From Poriferisodalis sp965214215 (lineage in GTDB: Bacteria; Actinomycetota; Acidimicrobiia; Acidimicrobiales; Poriferisodalaceae), in assembly GCF_965214215.1 (NCBI RefSeq), contig NZ_CBDCBD010000003.1, forward strand, positions 186,001-250,000: DNA of 64,000 bases. The letters run 5' to 3'. Under the pieces are notes generated by a model. That model saw only the letters and a program-made list of their open reading frames with translations. It had not been told where the DNA came from and did no database searches. Each line of letters opens with the position of its first letter. The stretch's first letter is position 1. Of the stretch, positions 1 through 7,716 are shown in pieces. The translations under genes and the position numbers were made by a program.

Positions 1-251
1 GTCATGGCGGCCACGTCGTCTTCCACCGAAACATCCGTCCGTGTGAAGCGGGCGCGATCGCCGAGTCCGGCGCTGGTCAGCTCCTCGATGAACGCATGCC
101 CCGCGTCGGCGTTGAGGTCGCCGATGACGACCGAGGCCCCCTCGGCTAGGAATCGCTCGACTGTCGAGCGTCCCATGCCGCTCGCGCCGCCGGTGATCAC
201 TGCGGCTTTTCCAGCCAACCGTCCTGCGGGATTGCCGCTGCTCTCGCTCAT
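1..251 (-). CDS. SDR-family NAD(P)-dependent oxidoreductase, N-terminal part
   Basis: Only the first 83 codons are inside the window; the gene runs off the left edge. The ATG at 251 follows a strong GGGGAGGA ribosome site. Residues about 14-24 read AAVITGGASGMG, the glycine-rich dinucleotide-binding motif of classical short-chain dehydrogenases, and the acidic D45 in VVIGDLN at the end of the second strand suggests NAD preference. The expected enzyme is a soluble dehydrogenase of about 250 residues; the catalytic Ser-Tyr-Lys part is outside the window, so the substrate is unknown. It diverges from the amidohydrolase at 416, with about 165 bp between them to hold both promoters. Confidence 0.88.
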   Translation of the reverse strand, partial: MSESSGNPAGRLAGKAAVITGGASGMGRSTVERFLAEGASVVIGDLNADAGHAFIEELTSAGLGDRARFTRTDVSVEDDVAAM

Positions 252-415
252 CGTGCTGTCCTCCCCTGATGCCGAATGTGACGCCGCGATTGTGGCCGAT
301 GTGACGTCGCTGCGCCTAGGAATCGCCGAGCGGTGCCGGTTCGCCGCCGTTCCGCTGACGGCCGAGCCGGGACGTGAGAGAATCCGAACGGGTATCAGGG
401 TTTACGGGGGAAATC

Positions 416-1630
416 ATGACCACGACCGTCCAGCAACAGATCACCGCCGAAGGCGGGCAGCGCCACATGCACGAGGTGCACAAGATCGCGCACGCCGGCG
501 CAGTCGACGCCGACGGCCACATCCTCGAGCCGCCCGACCTGTGGGAGGAGTACCTCGAGGATCGCTACAAGGACCGGGCGCTGCGCATCGAGATCGAGCC
601 GGAGCGCGGCCTCGAAGTGCTCATGATCGACAACCAGCGAAGCAAGCTGGCCCGTCCCGGCATGGTCTCGACGCTGGGCGCCATGGGCGCAGCCGATCTG
701 CCCGACATCATGTTCAACCCGGATCGCACATACGCGGGAGAGATCCCCTTCGGCGCCATGGACCCTCACCAGCGAATCGAGCTGCTCGATGCCGAAGGCC
801 TCGACATCGCGGTCCTGCTGCCGACGATGGGGCTGCTGTGGGAAGCCGAACTCGAAGACGCCGAGCTGAGCCAGGCGTACACACGTGCCTACAACCGGTG
901 GATCTGCGAGTTCTGCCGGGATCACTCCGACCGGCTCGTTCCCGTCGCCCATATTTCGCTTACCGATCCTGTCGCCGCAGCGGCCGAGCTGCGGCGCTCA
1001 GTAGCCGACGGAGCACGCGGCTGCTTCGTGGCGCCGTTCACCCATTCGACGCGTCCGCTCGGCCACCCCGACCACGACCCGGTATTCCAAGCTGCGCAGG
1101 ATCTCGGCGTGCCGTTCGCCATCCATCCCACGTTCGAGCCCCAGTGGACCAAGGGCACTCGAATGGGCACCTGGGAGCATGTGCGCGAGCTGCGTCTCAC
1201 GGCGTCGATGACGGCGTCGGACGGTGTGCGGCACCAATTCGTGTCGCTGTTCGACTACGGCGTATTCGATCGATTCCCTGAGCTGAAGGTGCTCGTGCTC
1301 GAGTCAGGCGGCGGCTGGCTCGGCTACTGCCTGGATCGCATCGACGCCGTGTACGGCCACACCTACACGGGCACTCGGGTGCCGCTCGAGATGAAGCCCA
1401 GCGAGTACTTCATGCGGCAGGTGTGGATCTCGTGTGATCCCGATGAACGCTCGATCCCCTCGCTCGCACAGCGCTACGGGTACGACCGGTTCATCTGGGC
1501 CAGCGATTTCCCCCACGCCGACCACACGCCGGAATACGTGCTCGACCTCGACGAGCTCGTCGACATGTTCCCTGCGGAGCGACAGCGGGCCTTTATCGGA
1601 GACAACGCCCGCCGCGTGTTCGACCTGTAG
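416..1630 (+). CDS. Amidohydrolase family 2 metal-dependent hydrolase
   Basis: A 404-residue TIM-barrel hydrolase of the amidohydrolase-2 (PF04909, ACMSD-like) type. The N-terminal DADGHILEPPDLWE carries the D-x-H metal motif, AIHPTFEP and GGGWLGYCLDRID are the central barrel strands with metal or substrate ligands, and WASDFPHADH near the C-terminus holds the conserved catalytic Asp. Such enzymes hydrolyse or decarboxylate cyclic or aromatic acids; the substrate cannot be read from sequence. I chose the ATG at 416, just after a GGGGGAAATC ribosome site, over an in-frame start at 374. A close paralogue lies at 27884. Confidence 0.88.
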   Translation: MTTTVQQQITAEGGQRHMHEVHKIAHAGAVDADGHILEPPDLWEEYLEDRYKDRALRIEIEPERGLEVLMIDNQRSKLARPGMVSTLGAMGAADLPDIMFNPDRTYAGEIPFGAMDPHQRIELLDAEGLDIAVLLPTMGLLWEAELEDAELSQAYTRAYNRWICEFCRDHSDRLVPVAHISLTDPVAAAAELRRSVADGARGCFVAPFTHSTRPLGHPDHDPVFQAAQDLGVPFAIHPTFEPQWTKGTRMGTWEHVRELRLTASMTASDGVRHQFVSLFDYGVFDRFPELKVLVLESGGGWLGYCLDRIDAVYGHTYTGTRVPLEMKPSEYFMRQVWISCDPDERSIPSLAQRYGYDRFIWASDFPHADHTPEYVLDLDELVDMFPAERQRAFIGDNARRVFDL

Positions 1631-1663
1631 GGCTGGCCGCCTGCTCATGCAAGGAGCACCGGC

Positions 1664-3118
1664 CTACGGCGATTCGATGGTGACCGTCTTGGGCGGGAAG
1701 TACAGGCCGTCCTGAATGGCACGGTCGCCGAGGGGCTCGCTCAAGGTGATCGTCACCGAGGTCGGCGGGTTGCCGGGACAATTTGCGCCGCCGGCGACGG
1801 GCACCACGGCGAACGACACCACCACGGCATCGTCGGTCTCGACAACCTCGGGGCCTCGCAGCGCCTCGCCCATCTCACGACCGTTGGCACAGCCCTGTTC
1901 GGTGACGAGCAGCATGATCTCAGTGCCGTCCGGGCCGGGCAGATTGTCGGGGTCCAGTTGCACTTCGACACGGCCGAGGCCCTCGGGCAGGACTACAGCA
2001 GGCTCGCAGCGCGGCCCGGAGCCCTCCCCCGCCCACAGCCACCGGTCGCCGCGGCGCTCGACCGCTGCGCTCTCTTCCCACTCGCCGCCGTCGAGTACGA
2101 AGCGCACCAAGTCCTCGCCGATGTGGACGACGGCCCAGTCGCCCTGGGCCAGCGGTCGGGGCGACGGATCGACGAGGCGTGCTTCGAGCTCGGCCCGCAG
2201 CACGTCGACGGCAGGGTGGTCGACCTCATCGATCGACTGCCATGCAGTCAATTCCGAGTACGGCATCGGGGGCGCTCCCCAGCACCTGACCACGGGATCG
2301 GGGTCGTTCAAGTCGGGCAGCACCTGCAGCGATCCGGTGGGCGGCGGGGCCGTGATCGTCAACTCGACGCAGACGACACCGAGTCCGAACTCTGGCGGCA
2401 CTGTTGCTGCAATCTCGGCCAACGCACCCGGAGGCGGGTTCACAACATCCAGATTCACCCGGTTCCGCTTGACGTCGATGCCGTAGCCGTAGATGCCGAG
2501 TTCTTGATCCCACGTCGCGCTGCTGATCTGCTCCTCCGCGACGATCAATTCGCCCTCGCTGAATGTGACCTGCACTACTTCGAGGACAAGATCGTCACGC
2601 TGTCCCAGAGGGGTCATGTCTTCGACGTCGCCGTACTCGGTAGACGGCGGTAATGCCGACAACGCCGCTGTGTGCTGCTCGGTGTCGTCGGTGAAGCCGA
2701 CCATCATCGTTCCGCCGTTGTCGCGGTCGAGCCAATAGCCGCCGAACGTGTCGAACTGGCTGCCATAGTCGGTGACCGCTGCCGGAAACCCAGACGGATA
2801 GTTCTGAGTGGTACGCAGAGGGCCTGGCATCGTTGACGTGATCTGGTCGACGTTGTCGCAGTTCTCAAGCCCGGATCCGTCGATGCCCTCCGGAACGGAC
2901 TTGGCGCCGCCGACGTCCGGGCCGTCAGCAGATGTGGCGACGGCTTCACCATCGGTGCTGGCTGTGCCGCTCGTCGTCGCCTCGGCCCGCACTGATAGGT
3001 CTTGGCCGATTCCACCGTCAGGCGACCCTCCGCCGCATCCGGCCAAGACAGCCGCCAACAGCGCAGCCGCCAGTGTTCGACGCGCATTCGGAACCCCACC
3101 ATCGGTCCGATGCACCAT
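1664..3118 (-). CDS. Secreted lipoprotein of unknown function
   Basis: A 484-residue protein with a lipoprotein signal: Arg pair, hydrophobic AAALLAAVLAGC, and lipidation Cys at about residue 28, followed by a Gly/Ser/Thr-rich spacer. The mature part should be anchored on the outer face of the membrane. It contains several short beta-rich stretches and scattered cysteines (for example CDNVDQ, VVCVEL, RCWGAP, RCEPAV, QGCANG, GANCPG), which suggests a disulphide-bonded extracellular fold. I do not recognise a domain. It ends 33 bp from the convergent amidohydrolase. Confidence 0.75.
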   Translation of the reverse strand: MVHRTDGGVPNARRTLAAALLAAVLAGCGGGSPDGGIGQDLSVRAEATTSGTASTDGEAVATSADGPDVGGAKSVPEGIDGSGLENCDNVDQITSTMPGPLRTTQNYPSGFPAAVTDYGSQFDTFGGYWLDRDNGGTMMVGFTDDTEQHTAALSALPPSTEYGDVEDMTPLGQRDDLVLEVVQVTFSEGELIVAEEQISSATWDQELGIYGYGIDVKRNRVNLDVVNPPPGALAEIAATVPPEFGLGVVCVELTITAPPPTGSLQVLPDLNDPDPVVRCWGAPPMPYSELTAWQSIDEVDHPAVDVLRAELEARLVDPSPRPLAQGDWAVVHIGEDLVRFVLDGGEWEESAAVERRGDRWLWAGEGSGPRCEPAVVLPEGLGRVEVQLDPDNLPGPDGTEIMLLVTEQGCANGREMGEALRGPEVVETDDAVVVSFAVVPVAGGANCPGNPPTSVTITLSEPLGDRAIQDGLYFPPKTVTIESP

Positions 3119-3359
3119 GCCTACTCACAGTACGGCAGCCAGCGATCAGCGAGAGCGCGGTTCAAACTCGGGTCAGCAATCAGGATTTCTCGCTCTCGGG
3201 CCGGACAAGCTGGGCTGTCATGGAGCGGCTGGGCATCACCGCGGCGGTCTCGCTCGACCGAGACTTTCGGATCTACCGGTACGGCTCCGGACGACGCAAA
3301 GCCCTCCGAATCGCGCCCTGACGCAGCTGCCGGCCCGTCGCCGATAGGCGCCGGCGACG
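3119..3359. other. Intergenic region with no gene recognised
   Basis: Upstream region of the minus-strand lipoprotein. I see no convincing reading frame, tRNA or hairpin; several overlapping frames are open, as expected for GC-rich DNA, but none has a ribosome site or recognisable product. Confidence 0.4.
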
Positions 3360-3453
3360 TCAGGCGGTGCTGGGGACGCGGCACACCTTCATGACTTCGT
3401 CACCGAGGTGGTTGATGGCCCTTACGGCGATGTGACCCGCTGCGGTCCTCGGA
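3360..3453 (-). pseudogene. Possible remnant of a DNA-methylase C-terminus
   Basis: Directly beyond the stop codon of the flavoprotein gene, the minus strand in another frame encodes about 31 residues ending IAVRAINHLGDEVMKVCRV plus a short tail and a TGA at 3360. From memory this resembles the C-terminal tail of some site-specific DNA methyltransferases (AVKVINHYGDEV-like). No start or upstream domain is present, so if real it is only a 3' scrap of a lost gene. The match is too short for certainty. Confidence 0.25.
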
Positions 3454-4962
3454 TCAAGGCTCTGCCGGTCGGCGCGAGGGCGGGTTGTATGCGGCCAGAG
3501 CCCGGGTGGCGGCGTTGGCACCGCAGAGGCCGTGTGCGCCTGCGCCTGGCGGGGTGGACGCCGAGCACAGGTAGGTGCCTGGCACGCCGGTGAAGTAGGG
3601 ATCGCGAGCGACACGGGGTCGAAACAGCAGCTGGAGGGGTGACGACTCACCGCTCAGGATGTCACCGCCGATGTAGTTCGGGTTGTACACCGACATCTCA
3701 GTGGTCGAACGCACTGCCATGCCCACTACCTGGTCCCGAAAGCCGGGCGCAAACCGCTCGATCTGGGCGATGATCGCCTCGGTGGCGTCGCCGTCGTAGC
3801 CGTGGGGAACGTGGGCGTAGGTCCACAGCGGATGAATGTTCCCGACCGAGCGGCCGGGATCGGCTCGGTACTGCTGGCCGACCAATACGAAGGGCCGCTC
3901 GGGCATGTGGCCGCGGTGGGTGGCCAGTTCTCCGGCCATCACTTCGGCTGCATCCCCACCGAGGTGCACCGTGCCGGCGTCGGCCACGCCCGGCGCCCGC
4001 CAAGGCACATCGCCCTCGATGGCGAAGTCGACCTTGAATGCTCCGGGCCCGTGGCGGTAACGCCGGTACGCGCGGGCGACTCGAGGCGGCAGCCGCTTTC
4101 CCAAGATGTCGGCGGCTGCCGACGGAGACACGTCGAGCAACAGCAAGTCAGCCGGTGGCAGCTCGGCCGCCGACCCGACCCGCACACCGGTCTCGGTTCG
4201 GCCGCCGTGCGCCGCCAAGTCTGCGGCCAGCGCGTCGGCGATGGCTTGGGATCCACCTTCGGCGACGACCCATCCATGCGTGTGGCCCGCGGCCAAGATC
4301 ATGAGGCCGACCGCGCTCGTCATCGGATGATCCAGACGCCAAAACGTATGTGCAGCAACTCCCGCCCACAGTGCTCGTGCCGCTTCGCCGCGCCACAGTC
4401 GGCCCACAACGGCTGCGGGGGTCAGCGCCGCCATGCCGAAACGCGCTGTCAGCACCGGAGCGCGCGGCACCTCGAGCAAGGGCCGGCTGATGTCGGCGAA
4501 GAGGCGGTCGAAGTCGGAGGTCAGCGAAGTGAAGAGCCGATGCCAGCGCGCCCCGTCGCCGCTCAGTCGCCCCGCCTTCCGAGCGCAACTGGCACCGCTG
4601 CGTCCTGCTGTGCGATGCGCCGCGTCGCCATCAAGACCAGCGGCCGTGTCGTCGATGGACTGGTACAGCAAGCCGGCCGAGCCGTCGTCGAGGGGATGGG
4701 CACAATCGACGATCGGCGCTCGCCAGCGCAAGCCGAGCCTTGCGAGGTCGAGCGAGCGCAGGAATGGCGACGCCGCAGCGATCGGGTGAACGGCCGAGCA
4801 CTGGTCGTGAACCAGGCCCGGCACAATCATCTCGGCGCTCCTGACGCCGCCGCCGATCTCGGGCGCCGCTTCGAGCACCGTGACCTCGACGCCGGCTCGG
4901 GCCAGGTGCACCGCGGCGGCGAGCCCGTTGGGTCCGCTGCCGACGACTATGGCCGATGTCAC
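3454..4962 (-). CDS. FAD-dependent oxidoreductase, phytoene desaturase/retinol saturase-like
   Basis: A 502-residue flavoprotein. The N-terminus IVVGSGPNGLAAAVHLARAG is the beta-alpha-beta FAD-binding motif, followed by VLEAAPEIGGGVRSAE, typical of the CrtI/phytoene-dehydrogenase-related family. The C-terminus has a GVPGTYLCSASTPPGAGAHG segment, the family's second FAD-contacting motif. Members desaturate, saturate or isomerise polyene or hydrophobic substrates. It starts with GTG at 4962, only 4 bp after the DUF3556 gene, and is the last gene of the liv-type operon, so it may act on whatever that transporter handles; that link is inference. Confidence 0.85.
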   Translation of the reverse strand: MTSAIVVGSGPNGLAAAVHLARAGVEVTVLEAAPEIGGGVRSAEMIVPGLVHDQCSAVHPIAAASPFLRSLDLARLGLRWRAPIVDCAHPLDDGSAGLLYQSIDDTAAGLDGDAAHRTAGRSGASCARKAGRLSGDGARWHRLFTSLTSDFDRLFADISRPLLEVPRAPVLTARFGMAALTPAAVVGRLWRGEAARALWAGVAAHTFWRLDHPMTSAVGLMILAAGHTHGWVVAEGGSQAIADALAADLAAHGGRTETGVRVGSAAELPPADLLLLDVSPSAAADILGKRLPPRVARAYRRYRHGPGAFKVDFAIEGDVPWRAPGVADAGTVHLGGDAAEVMAGELATHRGHMPERPFVLVGQQYRADPGRSVGNIHPLWTYAHVPHGYDGDATEAIIAQIERFAPGFRDQVVGMAVRSTTEMSVYNPNYIGGDILSGESSPLQLLFRPRVARDPYFTGVPGTYLCSASTPPGAGAHGLCGANAATRALAAYNPPSRRPAEP

Positions 4963-4966
4963 TGCA

Positions 4967-6820
4967 TCATCCGCTGTCTACGGCACTCCGCCGAGGGATG
5001 AGCCAGGTCCCGTCGTGGGCGATGGACGGCACCTTGCGCGCATTGCCGGGATGGGGCACGCCCTGGGGCTCATAGCCCTCCTGGCGCCACGTCACCGTGT
5101 GGGGGATCGGACCGTCGGGCAGCCACGGCTGGCTGTTGTAGGCGTCGTCGTGACGGTAGAAACCCTTCTCCACGGTGCCCAGCGCCGCGTCGATGACGCG
5201 GTACTGCACGATGTTGGTGAACGCCGGCCGCGATTCGGTGAACACCGCGATGACGTCGCCGGGCTCGTACTCGCAGCGCTCCTGCCAGGCGGCGATGAGC
5301 CGCTCGTCGAGGCAGTGCCCGTCCCCGAAGTTCCAGCCCGTCAGCACGTTGCTCAAGAACTCGCCCTCGCGCTGGATCCGCTTGTCGAGATCGTCAACGT
5401 GGCACATCAGACCCGAGATGTGCATCCGGCCCATGGGATGCATCATGCGGAACGCAACAGCCTTCTGAATGAAGATCTCGGAAATCTCGGGGCCGAACAG
5501 GGGCTCGAGCTGGTCGATTTGATTGTCCGCGGACTTCACGATCTTGTCGTTGATCCGGTCTTCGATCTCCTTGTTGCGCAAGGAGAACGTGGCCGCCGAC
5601 CAGTTGCCCGCGTACTGCTTCATCCCCACAAGGAACGACACGTGCTGGGGCGCCAGCGCACCGAGGACGATGGGGAACAGGGCAGCAACCAGCACCGTGA
5701 CCAGCAACACCGGCTCCATGTCCCAGGGCGCGTAGCCGTCGCTGGCATGGAAGTTCGAGAACAGGAACGCGGCGCAGAAGATGAAGAACACGTTCCACTC
5801 CAGCGGAACCGCCAAGGGGAACGTCGAGATGATGAACGTGTGCAGCATCCAGATCGAGATGATCGCTATCCACGTCGCCCATCCCCACGGGGAGAACAGC
5901 AGCACCAGCGGCATGATCAGCTCGCAGGTGGTGCCGCCGATGTGCGCCAGCAGGTGCGTCGTTCTCGACGGTCGGATGTCGTTCGGGTAGTCCTTCACGG
6001 TTGCCTTGCGGAACCTGTCCCACACGACCCAAGGCGTGTTCTGCACCATGATCGACACCGTCGAAGAGAAGCCGTGCTGCATCTTGGAGAATCCAGCGCC
6101 CATCCAGATGATGACGATGAACACCTTCGCCGCGATGACCATGTCGACGAAATTGGAGAACAGCGCGAAGCACAGCAGCGTGGGCACGTACTGCTCAGCT
6201 CGCGACGACAGGAAGATGATCTTGTCGCGCAGGCCCATCAACAAGATCAGGCCGCAGTAGATCAGCACCGCCCACTGCGGCAGTACCCCGGCGCTGCCCT
6301 CGGGCAACCCGTCAACAGGCTGAGGCGACAGCACGAGCAGCAGAATCAGGCTGGCCAGGATCAGCTTGTACAGGCCGGTGTCCCATGGCGTGCGTCGGTT
6401 GCCCTTGGTGAGCGGCACGCGGTTGGGGTACGGCGGGACGCGCAGCGTGTCGTTTTGCCACCAGTAGAGGATTCCGCCGATGGGCGGATCGAAGTGGAAC
6501 GCCAGCGGGCCGCAGGTGGCCGCCAATCCCGTGACCTCCAGCAGGATCGTCCAGATCATCAGCTTCTGATACAGGATCGGCTCGTCCCACCAGCCGCCGA
6601 TGTCGTTGAACTCGAGCCCCGCAGTGAAGGCGCCGGCGACGATGAGCCCGAACAGTGCGTACAGGAAGATCTTCCACGCGTAGAACGTGCCGGTCTGCTT
6701 CGGCGTCCCGAAGCCGTGTTCGACCCAGTGGAGCTGGAGCAGCTTCATCCGTTCGAAGAACGGGATCTTTGCGAATTCGTCCAGATCCACGTCGGGCAGC
6801 TCTGCTGTTCGATACCCCAT
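4967..6820 (-). CDS. DUF3556 multi-pass membrane protein
   Basis: A 617-residue integral membrane protein with about eight or nine hydrophobic segments between residues 35 and 420 and a soluble C-terminal third. The N-terminus MGYRTAELPDVDLDEFAKIPF and overall layout match DUF3556 (PF12077), known from mycobacteria and relatives, of unknown function. An upstream in-frame extension to 6970 is possible but lies inside livF, so the ATG at 6820 is preferred; a GGTAACC-type leader precedes it and only 5 bp separate it from livF. Translation is probably coupled to the transporter genes. Confidence 0.85.
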   Translation of the reverse strand: MGYRTAELPDVDLDEFAKIPFFERMKLLQLHWVEHGFGTPKQTGTFYAWKIFLYALFGLIVAGAFTAGLEFNDIGGWWDEPILYQKLMIWTILLEVTGLAATCGPLAFHFDPPIGGILYWWQNDTLRVPPYPNRVPLTKGNRRTPWDTGLYKLILASLILLLVLSPQPVDGLPEGSAGVLPQWAVLIYCGLILLMGLRDKIIFLSSRAEQYVPTLLCFALFSNFVDMVIAAKVFIVIIWMGAGFSKMQHGFSSTVSIMVQNTPWVVWDRFRKATVKDYPNDIRPSRTTHLLAHIGGTTCELIMPLVLLFSPWGWATWIAIISIWMLHTFIISTFPLAVPLEWNVFFIFCAAFLFSNFHASDGYAPWDMEPVLLVTVLVAALFPIVLGALAPQHVSFLVGMKQYAGNWSAATFSLRNKEIEDRINDKIVKSADNQIDQLEPLFGPEISEIFIQKAVAFRMMHPMGRMHISGLMCHVDDLDKRIQREGEFLSNVLTGWNFGDGHCLDERLIAAWQERCEYEPGDVIAVFTESRPAFTNIVQYRVIDAALGTVEKGFYRHDDAYNSQPWLPDGPIPHTVTWRQEGYEPQGVPHPGNARKVPSIAHDGTWLIPRRSAVDSG

Positions 6821-6825
6821 GGTGG

Positions 6826-7716
6826 TTACCTCTTTCGACGGACCATCGCCGCGTGTCGTCGTTGTCGTTCGCGTTCGAAATAGAAGTCGTCTTCGGCGGC
6901 GGTACGGGTCGAGGCAAGCTTGCCGGACAGCCGTTTCAGCTCGCGCTCGCGCACCCGCAGGCGCCTCCAAGCCTTTCTCTTATTCTTGCGCCGCAATCGC
7001 TCGATGTGATCTTCCTCAGTCTCAGACGTGCCACTCAGGTACGTCTCTTCGATTTCGTCGAGGCGGCCGAGGGCATCGGCAGCCGGCAGTTCCAGCAGGA
7101 TCTGGCCGCGGGCCATCAGGTACATCCGATCAGACACAGCCAGTGCTTTGCGAGCATGCTGCTCGACGATCAAGGCGCCGGTGCCCGTCGTGTCGGCGAC
7201 CTTGCGGACCGCTCCCAGCAGCCGGTCGACGATGATCGGCGCCAGCCCGAGCGACAGCTCGTCGGCAAGCAGAATCGACGGTTGACGGCTGAGCGCCCGT
7301 GCCAGCGCAAGCATCTGCTGCTCGCCGCCCGAGAGCATGCCGCCGCGCACCCCCAGCCGAGGCTCGAGTTCGGGGAACAGTTCCAGCGCAGCTTCCACCG
7401 AACCGCCGCCCACTCGCAGATTGTCCCGAGCCGACAGCTTGGTGAACACCAAGCGCTCCTCAGTCACCAGCCCGATTCCCCCTCGCCGGATGCGTTGGTA
7501 CATGGGCGTGAAGGTAGGCGTGTTGCCGAACATCACAATTCCGTCGACCGGCGTCAGCTCACCGGCGATGGTCAGCAGCGTGGTGGTCTTTCCGGCGCCA
7601 TTCGGCCCGAGCAGGCAGACCACCTCGCCCTGGTGCACCTTCAGGTTCACTCCTTGGACGACCGCCCGGTTGAGGTACCCGCACTTGAGGCTTCGCGTTT
7701 GCAGCAGCGGCCTCAT
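6826..7716 (-). CDS. livF: Branched-chain amino acid type ABC transporter ATPase (LivF) with basic C-terminal tail
   Basis: Residues 1-235 form a complete LivF-type ATPase: Walker A GPNGAGKT, signature LSGGEQQM and Walker B ILLADELS. Known LivF proteins end near residue 235-240; here about 60 more residues follow, very rich in Arg and Lys (RKNKRKAWRRLRVRERELKR and onward), predicted helical and possibly membrane- or nucleic-acid-contacting. The ATG overlaps the stop of the livHMG fusion (ATGA), so the two are translationally coupled. It energises uptake at the cytoplasmic membrane together with the fused permease. Confidence 0.92.
   Translation of the reverse strand: MRPLLQTRSLKCGYLNRAVVQGVNLKVHQGEVVCLLGPNGAGKTTTLLTIAGELTPVDGIVMFGNTPTFTPMYQRIRRGGIGLVTEERLVFTKLSARDNLRVGGGSVEAALELFPELEPRLGVRGGMLSGGEQQMLALARALSRQPSILLADELSLGLAPIIVDRLLGAVRKVADTTGTGALIVEQHARKALAVSDRMYLMARGQILLELPAADALGRLDEIEETYLSGTSETEEDHIERLRRKNKRKAWRRLRVRERELKRLSGKLASTRTAAEDDFYFERERQRRHAAMVRRKR

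Noticed and set aside
4880..6883. 667-codon plus-strand frame
   Set aside because: Antisense shadow of the DUF3556 gene in GC-rich DNA, rich in His, Arg, Asp and Gln with no domain.
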